In this document: positions 9,030 through 15,703 of the stretch, one piece after another
Position numbering within the stretch: position 1 is the stretch's first letter
Layout of the letters: every line of letters begins with the position of its first letter
DNA from: Nitrososphaerota archaeon
Lineage (GTDB): Archaea > Thermoproteota > Nitrososphaeria > Nitrososphaerales > JACQRY01
DNA length: 18,499 bases
Direction: 5' to 3'
Assembly (NCBI GenBank): GCA_016206275.1
Contig: JACQRY010000102.1
Span: 1-18,499 of the forward strand
Position numbers and translations under genes: made by a program
The notes under the pieces: model-generated
Database searches by the model: none
The model's input: the letters and a program-made list of their open reading frames with translations, nothing else
Told to the model about the DNA's origin: nothing

Positions 9030-9105
9030 AGCGAAAACGGCTTGAAATATATACGCCTTTGAAACCGCTGTACGATAGCAAAATCAAACAAGGCCCTGTC
9101 AAACA

Positions 9106-10122
9106 ATGCTTCCAGCCCAATCCTCAAGAGCGAGATCGTATCTTCTTTTTATCGAACTCGGGTCTACATCCTTCAAGGGCAGCTTAATTCCAAAAGATCA
9201 TGCAAACAGAATAATGATCGATTATATGGAAGAACCCGAGAAGGATCATAATCTCCTCGGACTGTATGCTCATACAGGTACAGACCTTAATGCAACAGTG
9301 CTCCCAACAATTATCGAGTGGCTTACTAAGCTAAAGAGATTAGTAATGACACGCCAGGCCACGCTTCCGACGGACGAAGTTCTTGTGGTCGCTACTGCTG
9401 TATTTAGGGATTTGCAGCGCAGCAACGCTGCCTTTTTAGCTAACGTAGAAAAAGCTGTAGACCAAGCTTTGCGAGCTCCTGTGCACATCTTAGACGGATT
9501 CGTGGAAGCACAACTTCTCACAGCAGCAATCCGGCCCAAGCTACCGGAGAACGAAACCAGGGTTATCTTTGACCTGGGAGCAGGGTCCCTCGAGATAGTA
9601 CTGCTTCTTCCGGATTCTACACACTTTACATCATTGCCACTCGGAGCCGGTCGCATAACAGCGTTGGTTATGCAGGGACACTCCCTTTCTAAGGTTATGG
9701 AATCAATTAAGCGCGAGTTTGCTGAGAAATGTGAGTTGGTGGAACACTTTGCTCCAGAAGTATGGTACGGTGTGGGAGGAGTAGCAGCTGCCTTTCAAAA
9801 AGTGTTTGGTCGAAAGGCAGAAGATTCTGTGTGGCGGGATGAGATTAAGAATGCTTTCGATAGTTTCACCCGAGAGGTATTTGAACCAGATGAAGGGTCA
9901 CTGAAGCCTTCTATGAGAAAAGATGAATTTCGAACTTTGATCGAGGCTGCACCACTGGAGCTTGGTAAACACCGACGTCTTGTGTATGTAGGAGGACTAC
10001 TTGTTACCGAGTGCATGTGTCGCCATTTTAAGATACATGCAATCAGGAGACACGGCGAGGATTTGCGTTGTGGACTCTTGACATTTCTAGATACGATACG
10101 ACCATCGGCGCAGAGTAGCTGA
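9106..10122 (+). CDS. Ppx/GppA-family phosphatase-like protein
   Basis: A 338-residue protein with the actin-like ATPase-fold signatures of exopolyphosphatase/guanosine pentaphosphatase. Visible are 'FIELGSTSFKGSLI' (residues 15-28, first phosphate loop), 'ATAVFRD' (96-102, as in TSALRDA), 'HILDGFVEAQLL' (128-138, where the family has ISGEEEARL), 'IFDLGAGSLEIV' (154-165, second phosphate loop) and 'LPLGAGRIT' (178-186). Family members hydrolyse polyphosphate or pppGpp. Length fits the short form without the C-terminal HD-like domain. Two of the three acidic residues in the GEEEA motif are replaced (GFVEA), so activity is uncertain. Ribosome site is weak. It converges with the next gene, stops only 20 bases apart. 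Confidence 0.82.
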   Translation: MLPAQSSRARSYLLFIELGSTSFKGSLIPKDHANRIMIDYMEEPEKDHNLLGLYAHTGTDLNATVLPTIIEWLTKLKRLVMTRQATLPTDEVLVVATAVFRDLQRSNAAFLANVEKAVDQALRAPVHILDGFVEAQLLTAAIRPKLPENETRVIFDLGAGSLEIVLLLPDSTHFTSLPLGAGRITALVMQGHSLSKVMESIKREFAEKCELVEHFAPEVWYGVGGVAAAFQKVFGRKAEDSVWRDEIKNAFDSFTREVFEPDEGSLKPSMRKDEFRTLIEAAPLELGKHRRLVYVGGLLVTECMCRHFKIHAIRRHGEDLRCGLLTFLDTIRPSAQSS

Positions 10123-10136
10123 GCAAATTAGCTACT
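10114..10136. terminator. Short hairpin at the convergent gene ends
   Basis: AGTAGCT (10114-10120) and AGCTACT (10130-10136) form a perfect seven-base-pair stem with a nine-base loop. It covers the stop of the Ppx/GppA-like gene and lies just beyond the stop of the opposing gene, where a bidirectional terminator would be expected. There is no U-run on either side, so intrinsic termination would be weak. Confidence 0.35.
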
Positions 10137-10142
10137 ATTGGT

Positions 10143-11018
10143 CTACTCAACAGTTCTGGATACCGTTATTACTCCCTTTTGGTCGCGAAGATACCTCAGA
10201 GCCTCCGGTCTGATTGTGTACGTACAGAAAGTCAAGTGGAACTCCGGAAAACGGTCGGCGGTCCAGCAATTGTATTGTTGTATTTTCTTCTTACTTACTT
10301 GGGGAACAATGGTCTCAGACACAAACAAATCTACGCGCAAGTGGTTGTCTTCTTCCTCTCGGAAGTGGATAGCAAGCGAATCGGGTAATTGGCTGATGAG
10401 TGTACAATAATAATTTCTGGGTGCTTCCGGGCGTGCAGGGTTTAAGTATCGACGAACAGCCCCTCGACTATCTATTAAAACGCGAAGAAGCCGAAAGGTT
10501 TCCTTTGCGGTATTTAGCGACACCGGGACGACATCGCCTGCTGTCAACTCTTCTTCCATAGAGGAGAGGATGGCTTTGTCAATGCCAGATCGCTGGGCTC
10601 TATAGGTCGATCTCTGTGAAAGAGTTGCAGAATACCCATAAGGTCTGTGGTATAGAATTGTATCGGCAAAATTCCAGAAATGGCACTGTTGGCGGTGTAA
10701 GGAGTGGAGGACTGAGACTTTAGGATTGGTCGGAGCATTGACAAATAGATAATATAAGGGGTTGTATCCGTCAGCATCGAGAAAGGTGACAGGTCCCCAG
10801 CATGCAAGTATGCCTCGGTTACCGGAGCGAAGGATCTCGGTAACGCAATGAGCGATAGCCTTATTATTGTATAGCGATGGATGTAATTCGCCTGAAACTA
10901 GGATGATATCACTGCACGAGGATTCTAAGTATCTTAGGACCTCATGGTCCGAGTCAGCCATTAGGACTGGAGGGATTGGTGCTACTCCAATCAATCTCTC
11001 CAGCTGCGAATAATCCAT
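10143..11018 (-). CDS. Uncharacterised protein, possible degenerate phospholipase D-like domain
   Basis: A 291-residue protein not recognised with certainty. Residues 37-125 have the layout of a phospholipase D-like half domain: strand 'DIILVSGELHPSLYNNKAI', helix 'HCVTEILRSG', 'ILACWGPVTFLDADGYNPL', then 'HRQQCHFWNFADTILYHRPY'. The last resembles the HxK...D region but with HFW in place of HxK, so the catalytic lysine seems lost and a binding or sensing role is more likely; this is inference. The C-terminal 130 residues ('HFREEEDNHLRVDLFVSE', 'FCTYTIRPEALRYLRDQKG') are mixed alpha/beta without a recognised family. No Shine-Dalgarno site is visible; an A/T box TTTATTAA lies about 25 bases before the ATG. 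It faces the Ppx/GppA-like gene. Confidence 0.7.
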   Translation of the reverse strand: MDYSQLERLIGVAPIPPVLMADSDHEVLRYLESSCSDIILVSGELHPSLYNNKAIAHCVTEILRSGNRGILACWGPVTFLDADGYNPLYYLFVNAPTNPKVSVLHSLHRQQCHFWNFADTILYHRPYGYSATLSQRSTYRAQRSGIDKAILSSMEEELTAGDVVPVSLNTAKETFRLLRVLIDSRGAVRRYLNPARPEAPRNYYCTLISQLPDSLAIHFREEEDNHLRVDLFVSETIVPQVSKKKIQQYNCWTADRFPEFHLTFCTYTIRPEALRYLRDQKGVITVSRTVE

Positions 11019-11411
11019 AACATGCTGAAGGGGTAGATATTAATAAAGTTTTCGAACCCGAAGTTATATCCGATGCATAGCAACCCTTGTCCAAGGATAA
11101 AGCGTTCTTGGGTGAAATACAAGTACTTGTTCAGGGAGAACGTTAGCGCCGAGTAAGGAGAGTGTTAGAGAGATTTTTGAACCCTTTGGAGAGCTTGGGG
11201 TCCCAATAGGAAAGCATCATTTAAGGTATTTGCCATATACAGCTCCAGGTTTAGTGACACCACCAGTGAAAGAGCCAACGCGTTATGGCTCTTCCCTTGT
11301 ATTATGGCAACAAGAGATCAGTCTTCTGCGGGCAAGGAGTCACTTAGCGTTTGTAATGACCATCCATCCCACCAAAGTTAGGCTTTTCATAGAACTCTAG
11401 GAGGTTTTGCA
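11019..11411. other. Gene-free spacer between divergent genes
   Basis: All frames are broken by stops. It holds the upstream regions of two divergent genes. Visible are an A/T box (TTTATTAA, near 11040-11047, minus sense), a 12-bp palindrome ACAAGTACTTGT (11119-11130), an eight-base-pair hairpin (11270-11293), and a perfect AGGAGG ribosome site at 11399-11404 for the plus-strand gene. No RNA gene is recognised. Confidence 0.55.
11270..11293. repeat. Inverted repeat AAGAGCCA / TGGCTCTT
   Basis: AAGAGCCA (11270-11277) and TGGCTCTT (11286-11293) pair perfectly around an eight-base loop, ACGCGTTA. It lies about 120 bases before the tandem-HEPN gene. It could be an operator, an attenuator or a weak terminator; the sequence after it, CCCTTG, is not a U-run. 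Confidence 0.4.
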
Positions 11412-12917
11412 TTGGGCAAGTGGATTACGATAGCCCCTGTTCGATACTTCGGAGAGCATAAAGACTTCTCACAGCCCTTTGACCTTGGATGTGGAGTTTC
11501 TTTGCTAGAGATTCCGCCTTGGATGAAGGAAGACAAGAAGGTCCAGGAAATACTCGATTTTGGCAACCGTGAATTCTTGAATGACTGCAAATTGGCTCTC
11601 CAGATTTCCTACGAGGCTGAACACATTGGCGAAGAACAGAGGCGGGCGCTGACGCAGATCCAGCTTGCCAATCTGGCAGTCTGGATAGCTGAACCTTCCC
11701 AGTTCTCCTTTCAGTTTGTTGTCGACTACGAACAGCGTGAAGATTCTTCCTGGATTTGGCGTGGGATCACGTCGATGAACCGTCTTTGGCCAAGACAGGA
11801 GTATATCGCAAACCGCCTGACAATCACTAAGCTGGAAGATGCCCGACAATTGAACGCTGCCCTTTTCAATCTCGACAAGAGCGGAGCACCTTGGAAAGCC
11901 ATTCAATTACTGTGGCGGGCGCTGACGGATGAAAGCTTCGAGGTCAGATACCTTCTCATTTGGATGGGTTTAGAAGCAGCTTTTGGAACTGATACTGAAC
12001 TTTCGTTCCGAATCTCCCAACGCATCGCATTCTTTGTAGCAGGGGATGCGCAAGAGGCAAGAGAACTGTTCAAGGTGGCACGGCAGGGCTACGAATTACG
12101 CTCCAAGATTGCTCATGGCTCCCCGCTAACCTCCAAACAGGAGAAGGGCAATCCAGATCAATTACTTGTTGATTCAGAGAACCTGCTTCGGAAGGGGATT
12201 ATTCGTATTCTCTCTGACCAGAATCTGCCTTCAACTTTTTCCAAACGGGAATCACGTGACCGCTACCTTGACGCTTTGCCCTTTCATCCTTACCGTAAGA
12301 GCTCCGAGCAGGATGACCCCCCTATGCCTAAGACTATTAAAGAAATAGAAGCGTTCTTTCAAAAGTACATCTTCGGCTTCATCTTCTCTGACATCCAAAA
12401 GTGTATCGTAGATGCTAAAGCCAATTACGTTGTTGCCCTTTCCCTTCTCAGTTACACCGACTTCATGGGCGGGTTGATTACAGGCAAGCTTGGATTAGAA
12501 GGGAATAGTAAGACAAACTTCAATGCGATGCTAGAGACCTTTGAATGGAAAGGTGACCAAAACTATTACAAGGATTTCAAGGTCTCCTATGTTGAGAAGC
12601 CTGGCGCAAAATCGAAGACACTCGGTATCTACGAAATCTTCCGATGTGGACTAGTTCATGAATACTTCGTGAAAGGCGATTGTTGTGTCCACAATGAGCC
12701 CTCTTACTTACCAGAAGACGATAAGGGGATTGATTGGGTTCCAGTTTACCGAGTAGAGCATCTTCGATTTCACTGTAACGCTTACTTCCGGGACTTCAAG
12801 AAAGCGGCTGACAAGCTTTACAAGATACTCGTTGAACAGCAAGACCAGAAAGCAATCGGTACATTCTCTCAAGCAGTTGCGAGACTTGAAGCGAGAAAGC
12901 TTGCGAAGGTGACATAG
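11412..12917 (+). CDS. Tandem HEPN-domain protein (ApeA-like HEPN plus second HEPN-like domain)
   Basis: A 501-residue protein. It starts at TTG, supported by a perfect AGGAGG seven bases upstream; no in-frame ATG fits. Residues 1-150 are an alpha/beta N-terminal region of unknown role. Residues about 155-270 resemble the ApeA-type HEPN domain: 'LLIWMGLEAAFGTDTELSFR' then 'KVARQGYELRSKIAHG', with Rx4H at R230-H235. Residues about 310-470 contain a second helical domain ending in 'LGIYEIFRCGLVHEYFVKG', another Rx4H at R411-H416. In HEPN ribonucleases this Rx4-6H motif forms the active site at a dimer interface, and several act in abortive-infection or toxin systems. Both motifs in one chain suggest an intramolecular pair; RNase activity is inferred. 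No cognate MNT-type antitoxin gene is adjacent. A GP88-like gene follows on the same strand. Confidence 0.82.
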   Translation: MGKWITIAPVRYFGEHKDFSQPFDLGCGVSLLEIPPWMKEDKKVQEILDFGNREFLNDCKLALQISYEAEHIGEEQRRALTQIQLANLAVWIAEPSQFSFQFVVDYEQREDSSWIWRGITSMNRLWPRQEYIANRLTITKLEDARQLNAALFNLDKSGAPWKAIQLLWRALTDESFEVRYLLIWMGLEAAFGTDTELSFRISQRIAFFVAGDAQEARELFKVARQGYELRSKIAHGSPLTSKQEKGNPDQLLVDSENLLRKGIIRILSDQNLPSTFSKRESRDRYLDALPFHPYRKSSEQDDPPMPKTIKEIEAFFQKYIFGFIFSDIQKCIVDAKANYVVALSLLSYTDFMGGLITGKLGLEGNSKTNFNAMLETFEWKGDQNYYKDFKVSYVEKPGAKSKTLGIYEIFRCGLVHEYFVKGDCCVHNEPSYLPEDDKGIDWVPVYRVEHLRFHCNAYFRDFKKAADKLYKILVEQQDQKAIGTFSQAVARLEARKLAKVT

Positions 12918-13028
12918 GCAACTCACATCATATTCTGTCATTGTAGCTCGCTCCTTATCGCAAAAAACCACGCAAACCAGTTCAAACTAAATTAACTAGT
13001 AAGCTCTTCTCCCATCGAGGTTGTTTAT

Positions 13029-13715
13029 GTGGGAGAAGAAAAGCCAAATCTCTATCAACTGAGATTACAAAAAGAACTGGGTATTCCTGAAGATGAAATA
13101 AAAGTAAGAATGCGTTGGAACATGCCTGTCCTCTCACAGAATTCCAAGTGCTCCATCTCTCTCGATTTGCCAATCATCAACTGCAAACCAACAAAGGCCT
13201 GCAGTGAAGTATGCTACGCTTGCCAAGGCAGACAGTATTATCGAGGGGCAATTATCAAAAGCCTTGCGGTCAATCGCCTCATTGAAGAAGATCCTGAACA
13301 TCTTGCTCGGAAGATGGTGGACGAAGCAGCAGGCAGAACCATCAGGCTCGCAGGTAGTGGAGAGCTCCTTCCAGAGCACAAGGAGCTTGTCAACTACATC
13401 GAAGAATACGGGGGAAGCTGGTGGGGCTTCACGCGCAGAGTTGACACGCACAAAGCAATGCCAAGGTTGATGTTCTCTCTAGACGCCACGACACCCGCTT
13501 CAGTTTTGGAATACGTTAAGAAAGAGGTACCTGTTGACAGGCGAGCGTATCTTCGCAGGCCAGAAGATTCTCCTGCTCCTCTCGAGGTTGCTGTCACCTT
13601 CCCTGTTCACGGCTCAAGGACGCGCTACGTGGGCAGGGTTCCCGAAGGCGAGACAGACTGCCCTGCTGTCAGGAAACGGGTGGAGGGGTGTTGGCTGTGT
13701 GGGACGTGCTACTGA
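13029..13715 (+). CDS. GP88-like cysteine-rich protein
   Basis: A 228-residue protein starting at GTG, eight bases after GAGG; the nearby ATG at 13027 is in another frame. It resembles the phage 'gene product 88' family, found in phages and mobile elements and of unknown function. Signs are an N-terminal cysteine cluster (C41, C52, C58, C62, C65, in 'KPTKACSEVCYACQGRQYY'), the region 'IRLAGSGELLPEHKELVNYI' followed by 'GGSWWGFTRRVD', and a C-terminal cluster C211, C221, C224, C227 in 'EGCWLCGTCY'. The two clusters probably bind metal or an iron-sulfur centre; that is inference. It follows the tandem-HEPN gene after a 111-base gap without an obvious terminator, so the two may be transcribed together. 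The lineage points to phage or plasmid ancestry. Confidence 0.75.
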   Translation: MGEEKPNLYQLRLQKELGIPEDEIKVRMRWNMPVLSQNSKCSISLDLPIINCKPTKACSEVCYACQGRQYYRGAIIKSLAVNRLIEEDPEHLARKMVDEAAGRTIRLAGSGELLPEHKELVNYIEEYGGSWWGFTRRVDTHKAMPRLMFSLDATTPASVLEYVKKEVPVDRRAYLRRPEDSPAPLEVAVTFPVHGSRTRYVGRVPEGETDCPAVRKRVEGCWLCGTCY

Positions 13716-13829
13716 TGAAGATGGGCAGTCGGAGACCCGTTAACCTGATGCTTCGAGCATACTCGAACATAACCGTTCAGCGTCATTGACGGACAGCCCA
13801 TGCTTATCGGCGATGCACTGGATTGCTCT

Positions 13830-14351
13830 TCAACTCGGGAAATCCTTTACGTGTTGTCGCCTCGCCCGTCTAAGATCTTTACTTGAAACCCAATGTGCTC
13901 TTCCAAAAGAATCACCAAGTCCAATTCTGGAAAACTGCTGCGCCAATAGTCCGGTTTTGGAATATGGCAATAAGACGTTGAATCTCTGACCGACATCAAC
14001 GGTGGATGGCAATGGAGTGGTCATAGGATTTCTATAGTCATTCACTACTAAGCTGTGTCTCTCAATGATTCTAAGGCAACGCAGAAATCTTTTATATGTA
14101 ACCGTCCGAATCATATCAAGCGTGACCTTGCCTGGGCCAAGGTTCACCCCACTCAAAAAGATCATCTCTGGAGAAGCCTCTGTCTCCGGCCCCACGATGT
14201 TCCCGATACTAAGAGAGATCCGTATCCTGCCCTTGAGAACAACGTCTCTATAGACATTCCATCCTAATGAGAAAGCAGCAATGCAAAGAGACACCACGCT
14301 TATGACAATGGGAGCCCATGTTCGCAGTACTTCTATCCAGTTGGTACTCAT
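13830..14351 (-). CDS. One-TM membrane protein of a widespread uncharacterised family
   Basis: A 173-residue protein. AGGAG lies five bases before the ATG. Residues 12-34 form one transmembrane segment, followed by 'SLGWNVYRDVVLKGRIRISL', a turn that I know from many small bacterial hypothetical proteins. The rest is a beta-rich domain with 'SGVNLGPGKVTLDMIRTVTY', 'PLPSTVDVGQRFNVLLPY' and near the end 'IGLGDSFGRAHWVSSKDLRR'. Its function is not known. The gene converges on the GP88-like gene. The frame continues for 29 codons beyond the TGA stop (see findings). Length fits the family as I know it, so the annotated stop is probably the true end. Confidence 0.78.
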   Translation of the reverse strand: MSTNWIEVLRTWAPIVISVVSLCIAAFSLGWNVYRDVVLKGRIRISLSIGNIVGPETEASPEMIFLSGVNLGPGKVTLDMIRTVTYKRFLRCLRIIERHSLVVNDYRNPMTTPLPSTVDVGQRFNVLLPYSKTGLLAQQFSRIGLGDSFGRAHWVSSKDLRRARRQHVKDFPS

Positions 14352-15206
14352 GCCGGCTCCTGTCTCTAAGTATCCTATTTCTTAATACAACAGTTGAGAA
14401 CATCATGCAGCAACAAGGAACAGGGCATGGTCTCTTTATTGAGACAATAACTCCTTGTCTACGTTCCTCAGCGCTGTCTCGTCCGTCGCGACCACCATAA
14501 CCTTTGATCCCATTCAGGAGATTCTGCTTCACGTTCAAAAGCACATCTACCTTGCCCGTCTCGATTTCAATTGCTAGACTCTCTCAACAGCCATACTGTA
14601 TCACTTCTATAAAAACTGCAAGGAGAGCTATCTGAACTTTTTAAAATCAATACGGTACCTTACCTCTCTATCATCCCACATTGAACCAATGATGTTGTAA
14701 GTCTTGAATGTCCTGATCACTATGTCGTATGTTCCGGGTTTTTGTAGCTGACTTATGGAGTAAACATTGTCGAACTCTGTGATAGCTATCGTTGGAGATA
14801 CATCGTCGTTAGTAGTATTTGATATTCTCAATAATCCTTCTATCGCTTGTCTGTACTCTAGCGGATAAGCTTGAAGGCTCTGGCTGGCAATAGCATTAAT
14901 TTTGGCTCGCAGCGCCTCATCAAGTTTTAGAAATGGATTCCGGCCTTGATAAGAAGGAATTGTCTTTAGTGGCTCTACTCGCTCGCCATCCCTAAGCAGA
15001 ATTAGGTTGTGGGGCAGGGCAAATGCATAGTACTGTCTTGTTACTATCTGCTCACTGAAGTCGAGCTTTACCGCGTTCAAGGCCTTGCAATACTGCAAGA
15101 ACTCATTGTCTATTTTTTTATACCTCCTTGAACACTCAAAAGCATACTCAGAGATTAAGAATAGCGGTGTTTTTACATAAACGTAAGATTGAAGATCTCC
15201 TGGCTT

Positions 15207-15212
15207 TTCTAT
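15207..15212 (+). repeat. Left copy of 6-bp target duplication (TTCTAT)
   Basis: TTCTAT directly outside the left inverted repeat matches TTCAAT outside the right one in five of six positions. The reading frame of the interrupted gene is restored when one copy is removed, which supports a 6-bp duplication with one later change. Confidence 0.65.
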
Positions 15213-15229
15213 CTGGACAGTTCCAGGTT
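15213..15229 (+). repeat. Left terminal inverted repeat of the IS
   Basis: CTGGACAGTTCCAGGTT; matches the inward-read right end in 16 of 17 bases. Confidence 0.88.
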
Positions 15230-15268
15230 CTCCACGGGGTCTTTCCGGGAGCTGTTGGGCGTTGGGGA

Positions 15269-15607
15269 CTACTCTTTTTGCTCCAATCTGAGCTGACAAA
15301 GCTCTGAAGAGAGCTCAATCCAACGGTCGACGAGGCTGCGAAGTCGGGCGTAGTTCTTCAACTGTTTCTTGACTTCGGACAGCTGCGTTTTCTTCACGAA
15401 CTTGGTGCGACTTCTTGCCTTCCGTGTGAAGCTGAGCTGGTAGTAAGGGCCATGCCTCTTGGGTGGGTCGTCTTTGCAGCGGCAATTTGCATTCCCGCAG
15501 ACGTTGTACTGCTCCGAGAGCGATCCTGGTCGTAGATCCCCGAGCAGCGTGAGCTCAGTCTTGATCTTCTCGATCTGACGTTCGAGGGCGCCGATCCTGT
15601 TTTCCAT
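15269..15607 (-). CDS. IS accessory protein, DUF6788-like
   Basis: A 112-residue protein inside the insertion sequence, divergent from the transposase. An N-terminal coiled-coil segment ('ALERQIEKIKTELTLLGDLR') is followed by 'PGSLSEQYNVCGNANCRCK' and 'RHGPYYQLSFTRKARSRTK', then a second helical region. The 'PGSLSE...CGxxxCRC...HGPYY' pattern is that of the DUF6788 family, which I know mainly from genes next to transposases; cysteines 37, 42 and 44 may bind a metal. Function is unknown; a role in transposition or its control is inference. An AGAGGA site lies about ten bases before the ATG and TATAAT lies at 15636-15631. Confidence 0.8.
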   Translation of the reverse strand: MENRIGALERQIEKIKTELTLLGDLRPGSLSEQYNVCGNANCRCKDDPPKRHGPYYQLSFTRKARSRTKFVKKTQLSEVKKQLKNYARLRSLVDRWIELSSELCQLRLEQKE

Positions 15608-15636
15608 TTGCAGCTTCCTCTCAGGGCGTTATTATA
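15608..15636. promoter_or_regulatory. Candidate back-to-back promoters between the IS genes
   Basis: On the minus strand a perfect TATAAT (15636-15631) precedes the DUF6788-like gene, with no good -35 box. On the plus strand TTGCAG (15608-15613) and TATTAT (15630-15635) are 16 bases apart and would start a transposase transcript near 15642. The -10 boxes share the same A/T stretch, so both directions may compete. Confidence 0.45.
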
Positions 15637-15644
15637 CGCCATGA

Positions 15645-15672
15645 ATCCGATAGCATTCTACTGCTATCGGAT
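15645..15672. promoter_or_regulatory. Perfect 11-bp hairpin upstream of the transposase
   Basis: ATCCGATAGCA (15645-15655) and TGCTATCGGAT (15662-15672) pair perfectly around TTCTAC. It lies between the candidate plus-strand promoter and the transposase ribosome site (AGAGAGGG, 15691-15698), so it would sit at the 5' end of the transposase mRNA. It may be an operator or an RNA structure limiting expression; other insertion sequences use hairpins near the transposase start in this way. Confidence 0.55.
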
Positions 15673-15703
15673 AAGACGGAAAAGAAGAGAAGAGAGGGAT
15701 GCC

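Noticed and set aside
14437..14451. Small hairpin TTATTG-AGA-CAATAA as a terminator
   Set aside because: Only six base pairs, no U-run, and no gene ends there.
14628..15299. A 223-residue gene as an independent native gene
   Set aside because: Its first 29 codons lie inside the insertion sequence; the native start is at 17213 on the other side of the IS.
15608..15703. Longer transposase start at 15608
   Set aside because: It would place the promoter and 11-bp hairpin in coding sequence and lacks a ribosome site, while ATG 15704 has AGAGAGGG upstream.
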